From: Liolophura sinensis
Taxonomy: Eukaryota; Mollusca; Polyplacophora; Chitonida; Chitonidae
NCBI RefSeq assembly: GCF_032854445.1
Contig: NC_088301.1
Coordinates: 39,295,187 to 39,359,186 of the forward strand
DNA: 64,000 nt
Direction: 5' to 3'
The notes below the pieces were generated by a model. The model was not told where the DNA came from. It saw only the letters and a program-made list of their open reading frames with translations, and made no database searches. This document shows, piece after piece, positions 11,546 to 25,500 of this stretch; position 1 is the stretch's first letter, and every line of letters starts with the position of its first letter. The translations under genes were made by a program, and so were the position numbers.

Positions 11546-14162
11546 TTGTAACCTCTGACCCTTGTCTAGTCGTTATAGTAACGTAGGACTTCCCGCTAAA
11601 ATGTGCATGCTAAAAAAAAAAAACACTCACACACATGGCCAGTGACGTAGACGTTCTACGTGTTTGTGTTTCCATATATGGTAAAAGGGAATCCCCTGTA
11701 GTAGCGCGGGAGCACTGTGTGACCTTACCATGGCCGTACCCGAGCATAGGACTTGAGGTTCTCTTCAGTTTGTGGTTACTTTTGACACAATATTTGATGA
11801 AAATGTTCTCTCAAAAGAGTTGACGGTGCTCGTTAGCTATTGTTGCATTGAAGTTGTTGAAGTTTATAAACGATCACTTTCACACGTAACTGATAATTTT
11901 GTGAATGTGGCGGAAACACCGACTCAGATTTGCGACCTTATTTTTCTCTCACCGAAGTAACCGCCACCCGAAGTAGGTCGAGTTTAAATTTGACAGTTCG
12001 CAGAATGACAACACATTTTTGGACCAACAGCTTTTCTTGTGATATTAGAGGGATGTAGTTACCACTGTTAATTTTAGCTCTATCATTTTGTGTTTTAAAA
12101 TCGTGTGGTACAACGAGGCCTTGCGCACGTTTTCCAAAAAAAAAAAAAAAAAAACACTCCGGAAAACAAAGGTAGAGGGTAAACCTATATAATGAATCGA
12201 GCGACTATAATATTCATAGTTTTGTACGTGATGGAGAAGTATCAGATACGTGTATTTCTTAAGAGAGAGAAGATAGTTCGCAATTTGTAAGATCAAATTT
12301 GTTATTAATAATTATGTAGATGATATGATAAATTAACTTGACTCACTCCACTCCTTATTTCATATTTATTTAGACGGTTAGACTTATTTTTTCATAAATT
12401 AACAGTTATCGTTAAGCTAAAAAAAGAAATATGCAAAGCACTGAAAGAACCATAAATGTCTTTTAAATGACATAAAGACCTAATAAAGACCTACAAGTCT
12501 AAAATCTAGTAAAAAGCCTAAAATTCTAATGAATAGGATGATACACCTAAAAGTGAAATAGCCTGTGAAATAGCCTTTTATAGTTATCACTAGTCGAAGG
12601 GTCTAGAATGTTTCTTCCATGTAATATTAGAGTTAATTGTATGTATGAGGATGCTATAAAGGAGACTTAATCACCCAGTGAGATGAAATCCAAATTTTAA
12701 TTTTAGAAGACAGCAAAAATTGTGTGTGTGCTCTGTTGGAAGAAATTAGTGCATGTATATTTTAGAATGTGCAAATTACCATGTAGAACACAGATGTTGT
12801 CTAAACCTTTTTTTTTTCATGCAATAATTTAAGGCTGCATAACTTTAGAAGACAATTAGAAGAATATGTAAATCTTAGTTGATGTTTTTTGAAGTATGTT
12901 GATCATTGCATTGGCCACGTGGGCCTGTTAGCAACATTGGCCGCCAACAACATGTGGTAAAGGGGTAGGGCTACATATGTGTCAGTTTTGGTAGATCTGC
13001 CTTGAGTAATACTTCTCTAATGCCAAGTGGTTTAAACACACTTAACAAGGGTCACTTTGACAACATAGGAAGATACGGGCAAAAAATCAATAGCATCATT
13101 TAGTTTTTATTAATGGAACTGAGTTGAAGCAAATCTGTTCAGTGTTGCACAAGTGGCATAATGTTCAGTTAGAAGTTAATAAGTCCAAAATTTGAACTTG
13201 ACAGGATTATATATGCACTGATCAAGATAAAAATTTTAAAACCTTGCCGTAGGCAATTACCCCATGTATTAACTAAACTGTACATTACATATTTCAACTT
13301 CCATTGTCAGATATCTGAACAAATGACTTATTTAAAAGATAACCAGATGTTCACCGAAATTAATGCAGCAATGCTGGTATTTGTTTTAAATTGAAAATTT
13401 GATTCAAGTGGAATTTTCTGTGATCTGGAATCTTCCACGTTTGCAGTCAGATCTTGTATTAAGTTATGTACATTAATAGTTTGTCGACTACATGCAGGCG
13501 GTAAATAACATGTTATTGCAATGAACCATTAATGAGTTTACAACTAGACATCAGTAAAAAAACTTGGGCATGTTAATTCATTCCTGTTTTATTACAAGGA
13601 CTTGATATTGCTCTTAGAATGACTTTATGAGTGTGTCATGTGAATTCAGAGTAACTTGACTTTTTGTCCAGTTTCCTCTACCGATAAAGCTGACGGCTGT
13701 CGTAAGTGAAATATTCTTGACTATGAGCACAATAAACATGAATCAGATATATGCATAAAGCAAATAGGGAAAAATGCCTGACATTATATATTGTTGAACT
13801 GTTCCTTACATAATAACTTGGAGTATTATGTGCTCATATTCGACCAGATAGTATGAAAATGTACAGTTCTAGATAGGTCTAGCTTTTTTCTTTTCCAGTG
13901 TAGAATGTAGACATAAATTTGCTAGATTCCATCAGTGCAGAACGTGATATTATAGCAGTTCTGCATTGTTTAGCAGAATAATCAATAGAATGGGTAGAAA
14001 CTGCGTAGTGGCAGACTGTTTGTATCGATCGTGGCTTGCAGGCTTGAGTACAGATATGCTGTCGTGGTCTGACTGTCTTTCAGGGTAGGGGAATTTCCAG
14101 CTACTATAAATAGCTGTTACTGGTTGTTTGTCTACACTGGTATATATATACATGGTGGTGGG

Positions 14163-14185
14163 TGAGTCAGTGTTGGGATGAGTCA
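14163..14185. promoter_or_regulatory. Paired AP-1 sites upstream of Jun
   Basis: Two exact TGAGTCA motifs (14163-14169 and 14179-14185) lie 16 bp apart, centre to centre, 2.9 kb upstream of the Jun start. A TGATGTGG-like half-element follows near 14190. This is a candidate distal AP-1-responsive enhancer, though chance occurrence cannot be excluded. Confidence 0.4.
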
Positions 14186-15460
14186 CCACATCACGGGATA
14201 CTCCTTATGAGATATATATAACATTGGTGGCCTAGCCCGAACTCCAGTTCAGTGTTATTTCACAATACCAGTGGCCTGACACTTTTGTTTGTTGAGTATG
14301 TAGGGCATAACATGACAGATGGTTTCATGGCTAATTTAGTACACATCCTACATATACATGTACTTACAGTACCATATCATAAAAACTGTAAATAAGATCC
14401 AAAGTACATCATAGTGGTGACACTTCCAGTGAAGTTATAAAGTTGTCAAAGAGGGATATACAGTCAGAAAAGAAGTTGTAAACATATTTAGCAGAACTTG
14501 TGCAATATGATTTACATGTTCATGAATTTATAAATTCAACATTTGCCAGAAGGAAAAGAAAAAAAAACGAAACCTTAGACACCCAAATTTTATTTGCTTT
14601 ATCATAATAGATCAATCTATGCATATTGTTGACAAAACACATTGTACAAAGTTTGAATCAGTTTTGCTTCGCAGTTTAATTTGCTTGGCTGGTTCAGTTT
14701 ATTGAATTAGTTGAAAGCATCCTTATAATCTTGAGACTAAATGACGAAATTTTCATATAGTTTATTTGACATCAGATTTAGTCCATGACAAAGTTCGACA
14801 TTGTTTTTCATATTGAGAGTTTTATTGATCAGAGGAAGGTTTTAAGGGGTTTGCTTCAATGGTTTGGAGACATCTTACTGGCAAAATAAAAGTTTCAATA
14901 CAAAAAGTAATATTTTATGACCTTTACATGTTTGTCAAATTGGAATCTAAAAATACATTACACATTATGACAAAGTGATAAGGGATAAATCTACAATTAT
15001 AGAATTAGATTATGACAATTACAGGTGAGGCCTTGTTTTGAGAAGATGCAATTTTGAAAAATTATCTTAGTAAAACACCAACAGAAATTTAAGTCATCAC
15101 ATTTTGAATGGTATTAAGTGAAGTGGACGAATGGTGTTCTTGTTTCAACTGAGCTTTAAACAGGAAAATATATCTTGGTCACTAATGCATGTGGTTATAT
15201 CATGCCAAAGTCAACAAGTGCTGGCATAGTTTTTCTCTCTATTATACATATAAAAATATAATACATGTATGTAACAAACTGACTCATGCAGTTTATCAGT
15301 CACAAGGTCTGGGAAAACTTCCAAATTGATCTGTAAAGGTTGAACATTTTCAAGGAATCTACCTACAGTTTTTGCAAAGAATGTACATATTGTATCCAGT
15401 TGATAACAAATTAAGTGTATTAATAATACTGCTACATTGTCTTATCAAATGGTGATCTCT

Positions 15461-15770
15461 GAGGCGTCCTTGGCTTATGGTTAGAGCATCCAGGTCAAAG
15501 TCGGAAGACCTAGGATCAAACCTGGGTCGGGTTATACCAAAGATTTGTTATGGTACATGTACTTGTTGCTGGCTTGCAGGAGATTAGCACTGAGGAGCAA
15601 AGAAACAAGACTGGTTGGCCCAGTGTCAGTATAACATGACTTGATGTGGCAGCACTTTGGCAGTAAGGGTTCGACATACCACAAGAAGGCACACTACATA
15701 CTGTATGTATACACACACACCTAATGATTCCTCCTCATCATATCGTCAATGTTAAGTACAACCTAAAGCC
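15461..15770 (+). repeat. tRNA-derived SINE
   Basis: The head has a polymerase III A-box-like TGGCTTATGGTTAGAGCATC (from 15471) and a B-box-like GGATCAAACCT (from 15513), spaced as in a tRNA. A non-tRNA body follows (TGGTTGGCCCAGTGTCAGTA and onward) and the element ends near GTTAAGTACAACCTAAAGCC. The arrangement and wording match SINEs I remember from mollusc genomes. It is diverged, so probably not active. Confidence 0.7.
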
Positions 15771-16513
15771 GCTAGCATACATTTATACATTCTTATCAAC
15801 TGGTAAATTTATTGTAAAACAGGAAACCAATAAAATTTTGTATTTAGAGTGTATGCAGGGTTCAAAATATTTGATATTTTGAGCTTTTCGGAGTAATGAC
15901 CTCATCCAATATGAATAAATCATTGGATTCAACTTATAGTCTTGCAAAACAGCATTAAACTGGATAAAATACAACAAACAATAATCTGTGTTTGAAATTA
16001 TGAAATTTCTTTTAGCATTGTACAGAGTAATCTTTTTGAGATTTGGCTCAATATAAGATCATCATTTTTATTCTGAGCTTTTTATTATTTTGAACTATTG
16101 AATGACCAAACATCTTGAGATTTGCATGTTTAGCCATACTGGAATCAATTACACTTTTTTTGATTCCATTCATATTTCAAAAATGGCAACATAATTATAT
16201 CTTATAAAAATTATAGAAATGGACATTGTACTGACGTCATTGTCCCACTACAGATAGTTCATAGGTGCCAGTCTGCACAACACTTAACATACAAACTCTA
16301 ATCCAGTCTGTTCCAGGTAAGCATAATCTTAACTCCAGATCATGGTGTTCTGGGACCCATAGAAAGTACTTGATGTATTATTACATGAAATGTACTTGCT
16401 GAGATATGGCTTGTGTTGGTCAAGATTGCTGCGACAGCAGTTTTACCGACAGGTGTATTGTATCACCTGTAAAGACAGAGCGGATGTAATAAACAGCCTG
16501 TTGTTTGTTTCAG

Positions 16514-19500
16514 GATTGGAGGTTTGCCTGTGATAAAGAAGCAGCCAAGAGAATGGCAGGCAACTCTTCGTCCTCGACAAGCATTCCATATTCCACAGGA
16601 TGTGTGACCACTTCGACCAGTGCTGGCAACAGTGGTGATGACACTACTGACCCCTCCGACTTGTTTGCTGACCATGTGACTACATTCCGCCGCGCATGTT
16701 CTGCCTGGTCGGATGAGGAGACAAGCAGCACAGATAGACAGGTGATTGATAATAAGTGTTTACTGCTGTAGAGAAAAAATTCTGCTCTCTGTTTGCTGGG
16801 AAACTTCCTTAAGACAACTTACGCACCTTTGTCTTCCATCACCTTCTACTAGAAAAATATATAGTTTTACAGATTATCTTTTGGCACAGCTGTAGCAATG
16901 TTGCAATATGTTGTGTTCTGAGTTTTGTTTGTAAATATATGAGAAAGGAAGCTTAAGATAAAGACTCAAACTATTTGTGAAATCAATTCCAGTCCACAGA
17001 CCATCAGCAAGTTATTTCCATCATCGTCTTACAATGTATAAAGCCTACATTTAAAAACATGGTTCTTTTTGTACAATTAGACAATTTGGTAAATAAAGCC
17101 AGTCTATTGTTTAATATTTGTGATACAGTAGGTTGTGTTGCACAGGATAATGGAAGCAGAATGTGGAGAATATATGCCAAGACAATTCATTACTCTGAGA
17201 GTGATATCTTTGTGTTGAATATGGTGTATGTAGAGTTCTCGGTGCCAACACACACATTTCTTTAGTTTTACATTTTTGCTCTTCCCTGTATCTTTTATTA
17301 GGTTGAAGTAGAATTAAAACCCAGAAGTGATGGTCTTGCCTTTCGTCTTTTATTAAACAGTACATGATTTTGCCATGTATTTTGTAGTTCTCAAAACTTT
17401 AATCATCATCTTCTTTTAGGTTTTTTTGTCTGTGGTGTGGCAACATGGCAACTTGGGTGCTGCTTATTATGACATTGAAGACTCAGTGATATGCATGTTG
17501 CATGACTGTGAAGAATCCACAGAGTTCAACACACTTCGCCGAGGTGAGAAGTCTACTTTGGAATAAGTACCCAACTGAATTTTTCAACATTTCTGTTTTA
17601 CATAGTTAATTAAATGACGCTATAATTTAATTCTGTTGACCCCTCTCTCCCCATTAAAATAAAACACGTCATATTGTTTGCTTCAGAGGAAAAGTTGGAG
17701 GGGGTGAGGTATATGATTTAGTACCTTAGTATCACTCGCAAGTAAGCAAAAGCTCTGGGTTTTTGAATAGTAAAATTATGATAGGAAACCAGGACAAACT
17801 GCTCTTCTAATGTTAAAATTTGCTCTGTTAAAAGACAAAAAAAAAAAAAAAGAAATCACTACTTCAGTGGAGAGGGGTTAAGTTTCCCACTCTAATTTTA
17901 GAGAGATCGGATGGGTCGGGGTTGTGGCTCTGCCACCACAGTTTCCCCTGCTCCCTCACCTAGTGGTAACATACTGTTGTTCAAGGCTTAACTAAAAGTA
18001 TAATTTATCAGCCTGCAATATGCATGTAATTTATACACTTGAAAATGTATGATCAATCTATATGTGTGTAACTAAACATTCACCATTAATTCATTAATTG
18101 ACTAGCCATGGCATTTGTGCTACATGTACAAGTGAATAATCTCTATCCATGGTTCAGTTTTGGAGCAGGTTGAGCCCACTTGTATTGTGATTAGTGCAAG
18201 ACAGGATAACAGATTCAGAAAAGATCTCCAGTTAACAGGTATTGTAAGGCTCATTTTTATCATTCTAAGTATTCTCAGATGAGACTTGTCAGTTCAGTAA
18301 TTGATGTCACAGAGTTAGTCCTCAGGATAAGACAATTTAATTCTTGGTACATCAGGAATACTTCAGGAATATAACTGATTATACCTGTAATGCACTGTTC
18401 AGATATTGTACAGGAAAATTTACTTAACAAACACTGATATGAATAAGCCTAGGCAAAGTCTGGGTATCTGAAGTACAATAACCAAGACTCAGTTAGCTAA
18501 AATTATTGGCCAACTGCCAATTCTCTAGGGCAGTAAGTTATAGACAGTTTTTTTCTTGGCAATGTGCCAAGTGTTGACTTGTGGTTCCTATATACTCTAT
18601 AGTGGTCAGTATGGATAAATACTACTACAGTTCATACATGTACATGAGAATGCTGTGTGCTATATGTTATGAGGACAACTGGTGTGTTTTTTAAATGGTG
18701 ACATTGCCAGTTTGACTTCAATCGCACATAGCAGGGTTAATAAGTGATTGTTCAGTAGAACAGTTACCATATGCTGCTTCTTTGGTAAAAATCAACCTAT
18801 TCATTTTTTAAAGCTTAATATACTTGAGTAGATAAATATATTTTATATTGTGCATTGCCGGGTTATAGAGGCTCAGTTCTGCCACTATAGCACTTCACTA
18901 GTCATGATGTTGAATGTTCAAATGCATCTCCTGTTTCCTGGGGTGTGGTCTTTTTGTCTGGTGAGGTACATTGGCTCAGCCATGATGCTAATGGCAGACA
19001 GTCATGTTAGTATTTCTATAAAATATTCTTGGGTAAATTGTGAGACACCAGTTAAATAAATAAATCACAAATCACAAACTTTCTGTTTGGCAGATAACTT
19101 GATATTTGATACTGATGTGAAAGTTGGTTATGTATTTTGTAGTGTCAGAGATACTGCTTGGTGACCAGACGTCTTCTGGCGATGTTATCCAGATTTTGCC
19201 TAGTCTCGACTTTTGTAAGTATACCCACTTTTATGCGCGCAAGAATCATCTCAGAATGAAAATTCATTTTGAAAACTGACGCATGATTGTGAGAGAAAAG
19301 AAATGGGTATACCTACAGGCAGGCAAATTACATGCTTGTAATTGATTGATGATTCACCTACATGCCAGGGGTAGCCATCTTCCTAATGATACTGAAAATT
19401 AGGATCTTAAAAATAAATGTGGTAGAAAGTAGACATATAACACATTGAAAATTCTTAGTCATCTTAAATTTCTCAGTGTCCTAATTTTAAAAAAGGTAAG

Positions 19501-22500
19501 GCTATTAGTAATCAGCGATTATCAATAGCTCAACATAGAGTTTGAACTTTTTTAACTAGAAGTCCTGCTGTGTCCTGTGGCTTGTTAAAAATGATGGGCA
19601 ACTACATGTATTTTTGATGACACATTTATTTTAAATTGACCATGTTAAAGTTTTACAAAAAACTCTTTATGGTAGATGAATGAATGTTTTTTGTGGTCTT
19701 GAAACATTCGGTTCCTGAAGAAAAACAGTATCATATGTACCTCCAAAACAGTCATCAGTAAATTAATTTTCACAAAATTTGTCTAACATTTTTGTTTAGT
19801 CACATGATGCACATCTATGTTCTTCACCAACGAGGCACCCAGTATCATGGTATAGGCCAGGGACTGGTAGGCTTGTTGTCAGTAGGCTATGAATGGGTGG
19901 AGCACCTGGTGTTTGGGGTATATATAATGTAAATACACTCTATATCTCAACGTTGGAAATCATTCCTAAGGCTTCAAAATTGGCAGTCTACAAACTTCAC
20001 AGAGGAGGCACCCAATATCAGGGTATAGGACTGATTGGCTTGGTGTCAGTAGGCTATGAATGGATGAAGCATCTGGCGTTTGGGGGAAGCATAATGTAAA
20101 TATACCATGACATTGGTATCATCCTGGAAAACATTGAACTTGAATATGTTGACCACAAACCAGTGGGAATTACATGGCAACACATTGGGTCAGGACTCCA
20201 TGAAAGAAAACCAATACATTGTTACTGGTGTCCTGCAATTTCCAAGATACATTATACAGTGTATATACCTAATCTATAGTTAATGATTCTGTTTAAGTTC
20301 AGGTGGAATGTTTTTGTTTTTTTTTAAATATCTTGGCTTAGGATTAAACTTAGGTTTTATCAGCTTACAGGATGGTGATCTGTTTTGTCTTTATGGTTAG
20401 TTTTAGTTAGCTTACGTCCCTTCTCGAGTTTGTTGACCGTTTAGGCAGACATGATGTGACAGTTGGTAGAGGTGCGTTATGACAGGTTATCAAAATATTT
20501 GTGAGCATCACTTGTAGTGTTTATGTTGTGATTGAAGCTGTTAGAGATAACTTGCATATATTTTTATATAGTTAACATCCAGCTGTCTTGTTTAATACAC
20601 TTTGCAAGTAAATATATTTTTACCCTAGGTCAAAGGGATTGTTGTTAAATTAAGGCCACTTGAACATGCATATATGTGTATATAATGTAAATCATGGGCT
20701 ATCACATGGTCCAACAAACAGATATCATTAAATAAGGCTGTTAATATATGAACATAAATGTCCTGATGTACTATAAATAAAACTATTATTCATGTGTTAA
20801 TTTGGAGATTCAACTTGAATTATGTAAGAGTAGTATACATGTCATTACTTAAAGATATGAGACATTGCTTAATACCTGTGTGCTTGTAGATCTAAGTACA
20901 AATATTGGTGTATTTTTGTACTCTACATGCCCTCTAGTGGTTAATAATGTTTCACTGAGTGCATGTGTAACAAGATTTTATTATTAGTCTGAAATTTGAG
21001 GACAGGAAGTGATCATCTAATGTGTTTGTACAGATAAAAGTTATGCAAGCATATTGTTGGTAGGGAGCTGATATTATGTCATAAGAAGGAAAAGTATTTA
21101 GAAGTTTGTCTTTGGATTGAAGTTCTTATTTAGCAACTATGTTGTAATCTACTTCATGCAAGTTTTTATTCTTCCATGAAAGTTATGGAATTCATTAATT
21201 TGATTCATTTTAATTGAGGGTTCAAATCTAAGCTCGGATAGTAAGGTATCAATGTTGTGACAAATATTTCATAATAAAACATGTATGTAGGAAAATGGAA
21301 GAAGTGATTGTTAGATTGTATTGTCTTTATGAATAACTTACACTTTGTTTCAGTTACAAAAGCAACTTCTTTTCATCTTGCAGCTTTAGAAATTTGCAAG
21401 GGAAGGATCATGGGTTTGAAATTACCCTCAATGCCTGAAAACATGAAGGAGTCTGAGAGATTACTTCATTTGTCATCACTTGTATCTTTTGATAACATTT
21501 GCATGGTAGGTCAGATTTCTGTCTTCGTTTCAGGGGTATTATCTCATGAATTGAACAGAAATTGTATGTATTGCATGCTTCACATTGTATACATATGTAG
21601 ATCTACATGTATATGATTTCATAAACTAATCGTCGACAGAGTTTAGAACTTTCTGTGTAGTATTTTATTTCACACATATAAGTAGGTGTCTAATTCAGGC
21701 ATAAATCATCAGATGAGTATTATTCTTTTTCATGAAACATATTCATGCAGTTCATTTTGTGCACCCAGTATTTTATGAATGAGCAAATACATGTACATTG
21801 AGAATACATGTACTTATACACATATATTTAATATTAAACTAATAATTGATGGACATGCAGTATGAAAGAAAAAACCCAGTACAGATATTTATTAAAATAA
21901 TGTGCATACTATTCTGGAAACTTCTTACAGCTATATATTAACAGTTTTAGGACATGTCAAGGAAGGTGATTAAGTAGTTAATAACAGTTTCCTGGCTGTC
22001 ATTGCCAGGCATAGATTAGGGATTGCTGACAGTTGCTCCACCTTCAAGGGCAGAAGGGAGTATGTTTTGACAAGTGTGTGTTTGTGATGAATTGGCAGAA
22101 ACGAACTAATCTAAACATTTGTGGCCACTGAACCATGAAACTGAACCACAGCTGATTTGAGTAATGTATGTTTTGTATGTTATTGTGTCACATTAGTCTA
22201 ATTTTTTCATTTGTGTTTGAAATTACAATTTAAAAGGTACAAAGTTCCTGTTTGTCCTGTCTCATGGGATATGGTACATTTGAAAACTTTCTAAAGAAAA
22301 CTGGGATAAAATTTACATTGTATGATACTCTTGACTCAGGGAGAATTGTGTTTTTAGATGAAAATTTCTTGTGTGTGAGTAGTTTTTTTCAGATGACTTT
22401 TAAATATACAATAACTCAAATTTTTATTTTGTAATGATCTAAATAGTCTTCTGTAATAAGAGAATGGTTGTCCTAAGACATAACCAAGACCAAGATAACC

Positions 22501-25500
22501 AAGATTGCGTCATTTAAGAAAATTGCCCCTTATAATGTGGTCACATGAAGTAGAGCCACAGTTGCAGTTTACTCCTGTTGCAACATTCCTGGGTCTCCCC
22601 TAAATGCATAGTTGCTATGTAGCAGTCATGGCTGATCAAATTATTACGATGATAGCATTTATGATTCAACATAAATTTCTTTTAAATGCTTATAATGTAT
22701 AGACTAACATTAACGTTACCGGCATGTGTGGACGTCTGGACAGGTTCATTTCCGAAGATTTATGCATGTAATGGCCTTTCATGTATTCTTTCATGTAGAT
22801 AAGCATTAGAGTTAAACTCTTGTTTTTGGCTGTTATCAGGTCCAAGCAACTGGTGGTCTGTTGAAATACCTGGAAATGGCGCGGATTGGGGTTGAGTTAG
22901 AAGATCCAAATGTTAAAGTACCTTTAATAGACCTCACAGTCTTTTCCTTGTAAGTAACCTGTATTCAGTATAATGGGCTTGCTACAAGGATGGAAGGACA
23001 GCTATGGTATTTGAAATATGCCACAGATATAGTTTTTTGGATTGAAATCTGAAAAGTTCTATAACTGATTTAGTCGTGGGACTGAAAAAATTCACTTGCA
23101 TTTCTAAGAAATGTATACCTATATGAGCAAAAATAGTACTGTAAATCATCAAACTTTTCAACTGCATAAGTGCTATTTTCAGTGGAAATCATGCATACAA
23201 TTATTGTGAAAATGATGCTAATGATGATTTGTGTTATTAAAGCTGCAATATTCATAAAACTTTGCACATTTTTTTCTACACCCCATAGTTCTCTCAAAAT
23301 GTTTCAAAATTTGGGTTCAAGAGGCATTTGAAAATGTTGAAAAATTAGTTTTATGTATTTATTTATTTGATTGGTGTCTTACACCGTACTCAAGAATATT
23401 TCACTTACACGACGGCGGCCAGCATTATGGTGGGAGGAAACTGGGTTGAAGAATTAGGGTATGTGATATTTGTAAATGCAAATAACACTAAGACTGTGTA
23501 TAAGTAATTTGACATGATAGGAAATATGATGACATTTATCATCATGAATTACTGAATAGAGAGACTTGACATGCATTTTAAAGTCTCAGAAGACAGGGAA
23601 TTTGCACAGGAATTTACGAGGCTGAGGCATGATTGAGGATTTTTAATTGAGAACTACTGTGTGTTTGCTTTGTTAGTGTGAATGCTTGCATTTTATAATG
23701 TATAGCAGAAATTGTGGAAGGAGGACCATGCTTCCAGTGTTTAGTCATGTGTACTTCCCCTCAATTGTCCCTCTTTACCACCGCTGTAAATCTGTAGACA
23801 TTAGGCAAATACCTGGGCAAATATTGTCAGTTGCACGATGTCACACGTCCGTTAAATATTTGAGAAGAAATCTGGCAGAGATCAGCTGGTGGCCTGTTGT
23901 GGGGATCAGCAACTGACAGAGCAGTCTGTCTTGATGTAGGCCTCCTTGGAGCCGATGAGAAACGATTTCACGATCAAGACGCCTCAGAAAAGGCAGGGAT
24001 TTGTGGTATGCTGGCTAAATAAAGAGGAGATAAATACATGTAGCTTCTGTGTGATGTAAGGGAAAATGCTGACAATTTCGGCTCTAATGGTGTGGAAGAT
24101 TTCTTCAGTGGCTATTCCCTGTATATATACGTATGTTTGTCAACAAAAGAACATGCTTCCCTGTCATGCCTCAAGGCACATGGACTGATTTCACTGTGAA
24201 GGAGTTTTTCACTGGTCTCTAGAGGCTCAACTGTGAGCTTAGAGTTCTGGCTAGACAATTACCTTTATACCCTGTCAGGTCCTGGTGCCTGGTTGTTTAT
24301 ATAGTTCCATTCGGTCAGACAAAATTTTGTTTATCAGTTACATTTATTTTTGAATTTTTGTATTTATCTTATAGGATAATCTTTGAACACTTGACATATG
24401 TCAGTCTGTCCCTGCTTGTGTCTGTGAGCCGTACTTTCATGACAGCTGTGGGAAATTAACATAAAATTTGCTTTAATAGATGACATACCTGTTGTCAAAC
24501 AGCCATAATTTTGTTGAAAATGGATGTAACCAGCCCTGAACTTGAATTTGTAACTCTTCATGGTGAAACTATGTATCAAGTTTCAATTCAATACATTTCC
24601 TCCATAGAACTGACCTTCAGGGAACTATAAACATTTCTCAGAGTAATTTTGGAATAAATTATACTTGAAAACTAGAATTAACGTACATGTATGGCGTACA
24701 CTTAATATGGCATGCATCTGAAAAAGCTGATAAAGAGAGAATTATNNNNNNNNNNNNNNNNNNNNNNNNNNNNNNNNNNNNNNNNNNNNNNNNNNNNNNN
24801 NNNNNNNNNNNNNNNNNNNNNNNNNNNNNNNNNNNNNNNNNNNNNNNNNNNNNNNNNNNNNNNNNNNNNNNNNNNNNNNNNNNNNNNNNNNNNNNNNNNN
24901 NNNNNNNNNNNNNNNNNNNNNNNNNNNNNNNNNNNNNNNNNNNNNGACAGATCCAGGATCGATCTGCAAAAAACCTTAAGGATTTGTTTTCATTAGTGGA
25001 AAAAATGTTGCAGTGATTTTTTTAAAAGTTAAGCACTTGGAGTTATGTTTTGATCTAATGACCTGTCTCCACTGTTTCTAATTGGTATGTCTACATGAAA
25101 GGCATAATTCTGTTGATAACTACACTAGTTTGTACTGTCAGTGTCCAAAAATTTATATTATAACAGTATTTCTGTCCAATGATAGTGATTGTACATGAAT
25201 AACAGTTAATAATTATCAGGTAATCTTTCAATTAATGATCCTTAAGATTTGTAGTTGATTAAGTTATCTCTGATTGAATATATTTTTTATTTTATTCATG
25301 CATAAAATGTAAAAAGCTGAGTAATCCTGCAGTCTTTGCTCGTTATAAGTACACGATGAGTATATTAATCCTCCCATCCACCCACCATCAATTGTTCCAG
25401 CGGTGTAAATTTTCATTTTTCTTCTTTTGTATCCCATGGTAAATCTAATGATACAATGAATTTATACAAATATATGGTATTGTTGGGAAGGTGATAATCC

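Larger units (their letters stand above)
11546..16513. other. Intergenic region between Jun and MSH5
   Basis: No reading frame here has recognisable content. The region contains A-tracts, an E-box-centred palindrome near 12914, a pair of AP-1 sites (14163-14185) and a tRNA-derived SINE (15461-15770). The MSH5 transcription start and any non-coding first exon should lie in it, because the first coding exon begins at a plausible acceptor (AG at 16512-16513). I could not locate that exon. Confidence 0.55.

Noticed and set aside
15461-15535. A functional tRNA gene
   Set aside because: A- and B-box-like motifs are present, but the stems do not pair cleanly and a SINE body follows, so it is a tRNA-derived retroposon head.
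24946-25016. The residues [13 protein letters not shown] just after the gap as the end of the missing MSH5 exon
   Set aside because: They loosely resemble the human VASGLKEGLSLF segment, but the conserved HPS upstream is absent, the required phase-1 end (after 24999) has no GT donor, and the frame runs into a stop. Similarity is probably chance, unless there is an error at the gap edge.
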